A stretch of DNA of 64,000 nt, taken from CADDYT01 sp035294125 (lineage in GTDB: Bacteria > Chloroflexota > Ktedonobacteria > Ktedonobacterales > Ktedonobacteraceae). The stretch spans positions 62,001-126,000 of the forward strand of contig DATGLM010000049.1 in NCBI GenBank assembly GCA_035294125.1. Direction: 5' to 3'. A program made the translations under genes and the position numbers. The notes under the pieces are model-generated. The model was given only the letters and a program-made list of their open reading frames with translations. It was not told where the DNA came from and ran no database searches. This document shows positions 58,347 to 64,000 of the stretch, in pieces; within the stretch, counting starts at the first letter, position 1, and each line of letters begins with the position of its first letter.

Positions 58347-59777
58347 TCAGTTGCTCACTGCTGGCAGGTCGGAGGCGTCTTCAATAGCGCGTCCGCGTGT
58401 CTCTGTTCCCAGCAGGGCAATGGCGACGAGGCCGCCGATGGCGAGAATGGCGACGAAGATGTAGGAGCCGGTGATGCCGCTATAGGTCAGGATGAACGAC
58501 ATGATGAACGGGGCGAGCGCGCCGCCGAAGAAACGCCCAACGCCCTCGAAGAAGCCCACGCCAGTTTCGCGCATGCGCGTCGGATACTGCTCAGCTCCGT
58601 AAATCTTAATGGCGGGGTCGATGCCGATGCCGAAGAAGGAGAGGAGCACGCCGAAAAGCAGCGCCAGCATGGGGTCGCGTACCAGGCCGAAGATGACGGC
58701 GCTGGCTGCTGCGATGGCCGCGAAGCAGATCAACGTGAATTTGCGCCCGAAACGCTCAAGGGCGTATGCCACCGCGTATTTGCCCGGAATCGACGCGACC
58801 ACGATGATCGAAGTGAGCAGGAAGGATGTTCCCAGCGAGTTGCCCTCTTTGAGCAGGACGGTAGGGGTGTAGGTCTGGATGGCATAAAACAGAAACAGGA
58901 TGCACGAGAACGAGATCCACATCATGATCGTGCGTTTCAGGTAGCCGCCGCGAAACACGTCGCGCAGCCGTGATGCTGCCGATGGTGTTTGGGTAGTCCG
59001 GGCTGCCGGGGCGAACTGAGGCAGTTGAGGCTCCGGCAGTGGTTTGCCCATCCTCTGCTCGACGCGCTCTTCGATGCTGCGCACGATGGTATCGGCCTCC
59101 TGCTCGTGTCCTCTGGCCTGCAACCAGCGCGGCGATTCGGGCAGCCAGCGCATCAAGATGGGGACGTAGAGCAGGGGCAGGCCGCCGATGAAGAACAGGG
59201 AGCGCCACCCAAGATTGAGCGGCAACTGCGGGACGAGCGCGAAGGCGATCAGCGGCGCGAGGAAGTAGCCAACCGAGAGAAACGAATCGAGAATGCCCGT
59301 CATCGCTCCCCTGAAGTGGCGCGGCATAAATTCAGCCGCCATCGCGTAAGGGATGGGGAAGATGGCTCCCATGCCCAGCCCGGCGATGAAGCGCAGCGCG
59401 ATCAGGATAGCGGGTGTGGGAGCAAGCCCGCAGGCAAAGGAAAAGACAGCGTACCATGCGGTTCCGACAACGAGCACCTTCTTGCGCCCGATGCGGTCGG
59501 CCATCAACCCGGCGGGAATAATAGCCGCGACGATGCCCAGCGTCGAGGCAATAGCCAGCACGCCGACGGCAAAGGCATTCAACTGGAACTGCTTCGTCAG
59601 CGACGGCAGGACATTGCCCATAATACCGATATCATAGGACTCCACCAGCCAGGCGACGCCCGCCAGCAGCATAATGCGCCATAGCTCGCGGCTGACCGGC
59701 AAGCGATCAAGACGTTCCGCGATAGCACGATTAAACGCAATGGGAGTGGTTGTCCCTCTGTAAATTGTTGTATCCAT
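58347..59777 (-). CDS. MFS transporter, sugar-porter/aromatic-acid symporter type
   Basis: A 476-residue protein with twelve membrane helices. Helix one carries ESYDIGIMGN, the 2-3 loop GLMADRIGRKKVLVVG, helix five region RGAMTGILDSFLSVGYFLAP, and a central loop of about 70 residues. A motif like PESPRWLQARG after helix six is that of the sugar porter/AAHS branch. It probably imports an organic acid or sugar. A 12-bp palindrome (GATAAGCTTATC) lies 17 nt before the start. The neighbouring FAD oxidoreductase and M20 enzyme suggest a shared catabolic role. Confidence 0.85.
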   Translation of the reverse strand: MDTTIYRGTTTPIAFNRAIAERLDRLPVSRELWRIMLLAGVAWLVESYDIGIMGNVLPSLTKQFQLNAFAVGVLAIASTLGIVAAIIPAGLMADRIGRKKVLVVGTAWYAVFSFACGLAPTPAILIALRFIAGLGMGAIFPIPYAMAAEFMPRHFRGAMTGILDSFLSVGYFLAPLIAFALVPQLPLNLGWRSLFFIGGLPLLYVPILMRWLPESPRWLQARGHEQEADTIVRSIEERVEQRMGKPLPEPQLPQFAPAARTTQTPSAASRLRDVFRGGYLKRTIMMWISFSCILFLFYAIQTYTPTVLLKEGNSLGTSFLLTSIIVVASIPGKYAVAYALERFGRKFTLICFAAIAAASAVIFGLVRDPMLALLFGVLLSFFGIGIDPAIKIYGAEQYPTRMRETGVGFFEGVGRFFGGALAPFIMSFILTYSGITGSYIFVAILAIGGLVAIALLGTETRGRAIEDASDLPAVSN

Positions 59778-59793
59778 AGAGCTTCTCCTGAAT

Positions 59794-59805
59794 GATAAGC
59801 TTATC
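59794..59805. promoter_or_regulatory. GATAAGCTTATC palindrome between divergent genes
   Basis: A perfect 12-bp palindrome lies in the 193-nt gap between the MFS and FAD oxidoreductase genes; partial GATAAG motifs recur near 59923-59932. A shared operator is possible. Confidence 0.3.
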
Positions 59806-59970
59806 TGCTTTTGAAAGAGTTATTGCAGATAATCTTTATTTGCGTCTCCATTGTCGCAGACCGTGCTGAAAAATAGGTTTATCGTGGCTGAAAACATGCT
59901 GAATCACCCCGGAAAAAGTGATAAGATAAGAGAGGTCAACATATATCAGGGAAAGGGGCGCGGGCAAGGC

Positions 59971-61125
59971 ATGACGCTGAGAGAAAAGGCTGATGTCGTG
60001 ATTATCGGGGCAGGCATTATGGGCGCGTCCTGCGCGTTTCGCCTGAGCGAGCAGGGTTTGAAGGTGACGGTGCTGGAGGCGCAGGGGGCACCGGCGATGG
60101 GTTCAACCGGGCGCAGCGCCGCCGGAGTGCGTGTCCAGTATACCGAGGAGGTGAATATCCGTATCTCCTGGGAAAGCATTCAGGAATACCAGCATTTTCA
60201 GGAGTTGTACGGCGAGGATATTGGCTATCGTCCCATCGGCTACCTCTTCCTCGTGCCGCCCGAACGCTGGGATGAGCACCTGGAGAGCGTCAGCTTGCAG
60301 CGGCGTCTCGGCGCTCCGGTCAACGTGCTCTCCGTTGAGGAGGCGCAGCACATCATCACCTTCGACCCCGTCGGCATCGCTGGCACCACGCACGGCCCGG
60401 CAGACGGCATCGTCGACCCGCACAGTGTGACCTTCGTCTACCTGAGACTGGCGCAGGAACGAGGCGCTGCGCTCTATACCAACACGCCCCTCATCGGCGC
60501 CCGGCGCGTCGGCAATAGCTGGCAGGTGGAGACGCCAAAGGGCAACTTCGAGGCCGCATATCTCATCAACGCGGCAGGAGCATGGGCGGGTGAGGTTGCG
60601 CAGCGCGCCGGGCTGGAAGGGGTGGTGCCGGTGCAGCCGGTGCGCCGCATCGTCTACATGACCGCACCCACCCCCTGGCAGCATACCTACCCGTTGACCA
60701 TCGACCTGGCGAGCGGCTTCTACCTGCGCAGCGAGGGCCAGCGCGTCCTTTTTGGCCGCTCGAATCCCGACGAGCCGCCCGGCTTCACCGAGGGCGTCGA
60801 CTGGGACTGGTTCGAGCCGACCATCGGCCCCGGCATGCAGCGTTTCCCCTGGCTGGCGGAGACGCGGCTGGACAGTCAGGCCTGCTGGTGGGGCTACTAC
60901 GAGGTCACGCCCGACCACAACCCCATCCTCGGTCGTCTCCCCGGCGTCGAAAACTGGCTCAACGTCACCGGCTTCTCCGGCCACGGCGTCCAACAAGCCC
61001 CAATGATCGGACGCCTCATCGCCGAAGAAGTCACGCTGGGCAGGGCGCAATCAATCGATATTGATCCATTGCGCATCACGCGCTTCTCCAACAAGCAGGA
61101 ACGCAGGGAGCGCAATATTGTTTGA
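59971..61125 (+). CDS. FAD-dependent oxidoreductase, DAO/SoxB-like
   Basis: Start at the ATG at 59971, so that the FAD motif VVIIGAGIMGASCAFRLSEQ falls near the N-terminus; a longer frame to 59851 adds no recognisable sequence. The 384-residue enzyme has STGRSAAGVRVQYTEEVNIR, INAAGAWAGEVAQRAG and the C-terminal NVTGFSGHGVQQAP. These are typical of the sarcosine oxidase beta/DadA group. It should oxidise an imino or N-alkyl amino acid. Divergent from the MFS gene and convergent with the M20 gene. Confidence 0.88.
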   Translation: MTLREKADVVIIGAGIMGASCAFRLSEQGLKVTVLEAQGAPAMGSTGRSAAGVRVQYTEEVNIRISWESIQEYQHFQELYGEDIGYRPIGYLFLVPPERWDEHLESVSLQRRLGAPVNVLSVEEAQHIITFDPVGIAGTTHGPADGIVDPHSVTFVYLRLAQERGAALYTNTPLIGARRVGNSWQVETPKGNFEAAYLINAAGAWAGEVAQRAGLEGVVPVQPVRRIVYMTAPTPWQHTYPLTIDLASGFYLRSEGQRVLFGRSNPDEPPGFTEGVDWDWFEPTIGPGMQRFPWLAETRLDSQACWWGYYEVTPDHNPILGRLPGVENWLNVTGFSGHGVQQAPMIGRLIAEEVTLGRAQSIDIDPLRITRFSNKQERRERNIV

Positions 61126-61535
61126 AGTTTGCATCATCATCTGTTTTGTGACAGAAGAGGAATAAAAGCTCTTGCCCTGTTCTTTATTTTATGATCTTAA
61201 CGGCAGTTCCAATCACGGCTGCTACTGCACGCTCGCCGACGGGAGGAGTGATTTTCAGATCAATAACTGTGTGCGCCCCCATACGGTAGAGGTGAATAGA
61301 AAGACACCTCTACCTCTTCGGGTTATCCGCACGGTATTTAATAGCGCAGAACCCACCGCCCGTGCTGTTTTGCGCGCCGCGCTGACTGAGCTTGCTCACT
61401 TCGACAGCAATGATCTGTTGCAGGAAACGCTAGAGCAGCAGGCGCTCCTTCCAGCCGCGCTGCCGGGAACGCCTGCCTTCGCCCAGGAGAAGCCAGCGCC
61501 GTTTGTCACGCGCATACTGGCAAATCTGTAGACCG
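61126..61535. other. gap with gene fragment and hairpin
   Basis: A 32-codon minus-strand fragment lies at 61184-61282. A perfect 10-bp inverted repeat (GGTAGAGGTG at 61285-61294, CACCTCTACC at 61305-61314) is next to it. A plus-strand frame ending at 61531 (AEPTARAVLRAALTELAHF) is coding-like but starts only at a TTG at 61172 with an unconvincing beginning; I leave it uncalled. Confidence 0.4.
61184..61282 (-). pseudogene. fragment resembling the C-terminus of a YbjQ/DUF74 protein
   Basis: The minus-strand frame MGAHTVIDLKITPPVGERAV then AAVIGTAVKIIK ends in the GTAVK pattern typical of YbjQ-type proteins and has the preceding GA-x-x-V-I strand. The ATG has no ribosome binding site, and a stop codon lies ten codons upstream, so only the tail of the domain remains. 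Confidence 0.35.
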
Positions 61536-62945
61536 CTACCCTACCACCAGAACATCGTCGGTGAGCCAGTCAGGGAGGCCCACCGGACGCTGCAATTCGG
61601 GTGGAAGGGGCGAGACGTAGGGGTGTTTGCTGACGCGGCGCTCAAAGTCGGCGCGGGCGGCCTGCCGTAACGCGGGGTCGGTCAGGATGTCGAGGCCGGT
61701 GGCGGCGAGCACTCTGGCGGCGTTGATGGCCCCTTTCAGCCCGATGGTGGTGCCGTGACTGGCGGTCGCGGCCCAGGTGTGTACCGCGACGCCGAGCGGC
61801 ATCGTTGGCATGCCGCAGCCCATCGTTGGCACGTTCCAGCTTACATCGCCCACATCGGTTGACGCGCCCATCATGAAGTTTTCGTCACCCAGCGGCTCCG
61901 TTTTTGTGGTCATGCCCAGCGGCTCCACGCCGAAGCTCTGCTGGAGTTCTTGCGCGAAGGTCTGTTCCTCTTTTGTATATGTGGGGATGCCCACTCGCTC
62001 GAGGTGAACCTGCATGGACTCCGAGAGCGGGGTGTTTGGCAGCAGGTCGTAGAGGCCGGTATAGACGAGGGCCTTCGCGGTTGTCTGCGTTGCCAGGGCT
62101 GCACCTTCGGCGATCTGCTTGATCCAGGCTGTCGAAGCCTCGACATGCTGTCGGTCGGTGTCACGCACGTACATGCGGATGCGGGCGTAGTCGGGGACGA
62201 CGTTGGGAGCCATGCCAGCCTGCTCGTAGACGTAGTGGATGCGTGCGGTTGGTTCCACGTGCTCGCGCATCAGGTTGACGCCGTGGGAGAAGAGTTCTGC
62301 CGCGTGAACGGCGCTGCGCCCCAGCCAGGGACCGGAGGCGGCGTGCGAGCTTCTACCGAAAAACTCAATCTGCAACTGGTCCACTGCGGTCGAGCGGTAG
62401 TTGCTGACTTTCGCCTGCGGGCCGGGATGCCAGTGCAGGGCAGCATCCAGGTCACGGAAGAGGCCCGCACGCGCCATGTAGACTTTCGCGCCTTCGGTCT
62501 CTTCGGCGGCGCAGCCATAGACTCGTATCGTTCCTGAAAGTTGCTGTGCAGCCATCACCTCTTTGAGCGCGCGGGCCGCTCCCACGCACCCGGCACCGAG
62601 AAGGTTGTGCCCGCAGCCATGCCCGCTTGTGACCTGGTCTTTGCGCGGCTGGCGATATGGCACGGCCTCGTTGCCCAGACCCGGCAGCGCATCATATTCC
62701 GCCAGGAAGCCAATAATAGGCCCTCCCGAACCATATTCCGCGATGAAAGCCGTCGGCACACCCGCCGTTCCCCGGCTCGTGATGGTAAAACCATGTTGCT
62801 GCAAGATATTTAGCAGCAGTTGCGCCGACTTCACCTCCGCCAGCGAAAGCTCGGCAAGCTGCCACACCTCTCGCGCGATACGTTCCATGTCCGGCGTGAC
62901 CTGCTCAATCGCTTGCTCAACCTGCTCATACGACTGTGATGCCAT
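61536..62945 (-). CDS. M20 metallopeptidase, AbgB-like amidohydrolase
   Basis: Start at 62945 after AAAGGAACG. The 469-residue enzyme has the M20D features SGHGCGHNLLG, the catalytic GCAAEETEGAKVYM, HWHPGPQAKV, the lid-domain HAASGPWLG and DVGDVSWNVP. The closest described relatives are p-aminobenzoyl-glutamate hydrolase subunit B (AbgB) and indole-acetyl-amino-acid hydrolases, which cleave N-acyl amino acids. The substrate may be transported by the MFS protein encoded nearby and processed by the FAD oxidoreductase, but this is a guess from proximity. Confidence 0.88.
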   Translation of the reverse strand: MASQSYEQVEQAIEQVTPDMERIAREVWQLAELSLAEVKSAQLLLNILQQHGFTITSRGTAGVPTAFIAEYGSGGPIIGFLAEYDALPGLGNEAVPYRQPRKDQVTSGHGCGHNLLGAGCVGAARALKEVMAAQQLSGTIRVYGCAAEETEGAKVYMARAGLFRDLDAALHWHPGPQAKVSNYRSTAVDQLQIEFFGRSSHAASGPWLGRSAVHAAELFSHGVNLMREHVEPTARIHYVYEQAGMAPNVVPDYARIRMYVRDTDRQHVEASTAWIKQIAEGAALATQTTAKALVYTGLYDLLPNTPLSESMQVHLERVGIPTYTKEEQTFAQELQQSFGVEPLGMTTKTEPLGDENFMMGASTDVGDVSWNVPTMGCGMPTMPLGVAVHTWAATASHGTTIGLKGAINAARVLAATGLDILTDPALRQAARADFERRVSKHPYVSPLPPELQRPVGLPDWLTDDVLVVG

Positions 62946-63097
62946 GCACTCGTTCCTTTCTAACCACTGATGCAAATACTGAACTGAGCCTGCCTGCTAC
63001 CTGCTATCCCGTTGTTTCCAGGCTCTCTCAGTAGTATATCTCATGGGAACGGAAGCAAGAAAATTTTGTAGGATGAAGGGTCTGGAAGCAAGCAGTA

Positions 63098-63106
63098 TGA
63101 TATAAT
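63098..63106 (+). promoter_or_regulatory. extended -10 promoter of the phosphoesterase gene
   Basis: TGATATAAT (TGn plus a perfect TATAAT) lies 71 nt before the ATG at 63177. Confidence 0.45.
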
Positions 63107-63176
63107 CTGCAAAGGCACAGTCTAACCAGGTTTTTTCTAAATGTTCCCTGAGAATTGGTTGAAAAGAGGTACACGT

Positions 63177-64000
63177 ATGTCTCTCTGTGGATATCGGAAA
63201 TTACAGGCTGACCGCGCTCGCAGTCGCTGGTTGATTGGTCTCACATATCGGGTGACGCAGTGGGCGGATGATGGGGCGAAGCGGAGTGGAAACGTAGTTG
63301 GTGAGGCGCTCTACAGGGTGGCGAAGTACGGGGTTCTGCTCTTTGCCGCTGTGGTCAATGCTTTCTGGCTGCTTGGCACGCAGGTGATGTGGATCGCTTG
63401 CAGGATGACGGCGCACGATAAGCCGAAGCCGGAACGTATCAAGCACGTTTTTGTGCTCATGCTGGAAAACAGGTCGTTTGACCATATGCTCGGCTTCTCT
63501 CGTCTTCAGGGTATCGATGCCATTACCGGGCAGCCTACTACTATTGAGGGAGCTGATCCGGCCAGGGACTGGAATCTCGATCCGCAGGGGAATAAGGTGC
63601 CAGTTTTCACGCCAGCTAAATGGGCGATGGATTATGACCCCGGCCACGAGTTTACCGATGTCAGGATACAACTGACCGGCGTGAATGGCAATTATCCCGC
63701 TATCAACAACAGCGGCTTCGTCGCGGACTTTGCCAGGATCGACCCGACCAACGCGGGTGAGATCATGCAGTGCTATACGCCCGAACAACTGCCTGTGCTG
63801 ACCACGCTGGCGCGGGAATTTGCCGTCTGCGACCACTGGTTCTCCTCGATGCCCGGCCCCACGTGGCCCAATCGCTTCTTTATACACGCTGCTTCGTCGG
63901 GCGGCCTCGATCACAGCCCGACAACAGAGAATATTGCTACATCGATCCTCTTCAACGGCTATAAATTTGATAATGGCACCATCTATGACAGGCTCGACGA
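63177..64000 (+). CDS. phospholipase-C-like phosphoesterase, 5' part
   Basis: The ATG at 63177 follows AGAGGT. The frame is open to the end of the window (274 codons). A basic N-terminus and a hydrophobic segment (YGVLLFAAVVNAFWLLGTQV, about residues 60-80) precede the PF04185 nucleophile region HVFVLMLENRSFDHMLGF, then PGHEFTDVRIQL, EFAVCDHWFSSMPGPTWPNR and FIHAASSGG, the signature of bacterial non-specific phospholipase C and acid phosphatases. It probably acts outside the membrane. The 3' end, including the rest of the metal site, is beyond the window. Confidence 0.88.
   Translation, partial: MSLCGYRKLQADRARSRWLIGLTYRVTQWADDGAKRSGNVVGEALYRVAKYGVLLFAAVVNAFWLLGTQVMWIACRMTAHDKPKPERIKHVFVLMLENRSFDHMLGFSRLQGIDAITGQPTTIEGADPARDWNLDPQGNKVPVFTPAKWAMDYDPGHEFTDVRIQLTGVNGNYPAINNSGFVADFARIDPTNAGEIMQCYTPEQLPVLTTLAREFAVCDHWFSSMPGPTWPNRFFIHAASSGGLDHSPTTENIATSILFNGYKFDNGTIYDRLD

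Noticed and set aside
60103..61050. 315-codon minus-strand open frame
   Set aside because: Antisense to the FAD oxidoreductase gene; shadow of biased codon use.
61172..61531. 119-codon plus-strand frame from a TTG
   Set aside because: The last 65 codons look protein-like, but the first half is not, there is no ribosome binding site, and a minus-strand fragment overlaps; left uncalled.

Overview
The window reads as a chromosomal segment of a GC-rich, probably monoderm bacterium of the Chloroflexota, most plausibly class Ktedonobacteria. This is an inference from gene content: lipoprotein-anchored solute-binding proteins, several zinc-ribbon plus proline-rich membrane proteins, a short DUF5679-type protein, an F420/FMN split-barrel protein, a CDP-ME kinase (MEP pathway), GPH-like and sugar-porter-like MFS proteins, and dispersed hairpins built on TGTCATTGTGAGCG. 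I found no rRNA, no convincing tRNA, no CRISPR array, no insertion sequence and no phage module.

Layout. 1-5 kb: metallo-beta-lactamase-fold hydrolase, serine esterase, a TatA-like protein, a 1-kb stretch with no firm gene, and a DadA-type FAD oxidoreductase. 5.3-8.7 kb: a signalling cassette (PAS-GAF histidine kinase, Rcp1-like receiver, receiver-kinase hybrid). 8.8-18.3 kb: transport and housekeeping genes, including xerD next to purine nucleoside phosphorylase, two TIM-barrel-like proteins and ispE. 18.4-30.1 kb, minus strand: a glycoside-uptake locus with an Opp-type ABC transporter, a LacI-type repressor with two candidate operators at the locus promoter, a secreted DNRLRE protein, a GH1 beta-glucosidase and the remnant of a GH3 beta-glucosidase. 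30.2-32.2 kb: DsbA-like protein and manganese catalase. 32.5-38.9 kb: a tightly overlapping operon of a zinc-ribbon protein, four GT9 (heptosyltransferase-like) glycosyltransferases and a HEAT-like protein. 38.9-49 kb: radical SAM protein, monomeric sarcosine-oxidase-like enzyme, ABC-2 exporter, AceTr-like protein, VOC protein, an ETF alpha subunit without its beta partner, and a glutaredoxin-thioredoxin reductase fusion. 49-56 kb: a polytopic molybdopterin oxidoreductase with an internal twin-arginine motif, a GT87-like transferase, an F420/FMN protein, PaiB, an SDR and a QueA-like protein. 56-64 kb: zinc-ribbon/Ig-like membrane protein, MFS, FAD oxidoreductase, M20 peptidase and the start of a phospholipase-C-like phosphoesterase.

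Recurring architecture. Convergent gene pairs in this window come in two kinds. Some have touching or overlapping 3' ends (10102/10112, 13046-13062, 38927-38930, 47119-47122). The others are separated by one hairpin, often a perfect palindrome of 58-73 bp with a 0-2 nt loop and no U-tract. These palindromes differ in sequence, so they are not copies of one element. Two other hairpins do recur as families: the TGTCATTGTGAGCG family (three full copies and one half copy) and a second family at about 28.4 and 42.2 kb.

Several genes are easy to miss or mis-start: a 52-residue protein at 42304-42462, a 74-residue membrane protein at 52964-53188, a GT9 enzyme that appears to start at CTG, an MFS transporter whose reading frame extends upstream of its first conventional start, and three decayed gene fragments (MFS, GH3, YbjQ-like).
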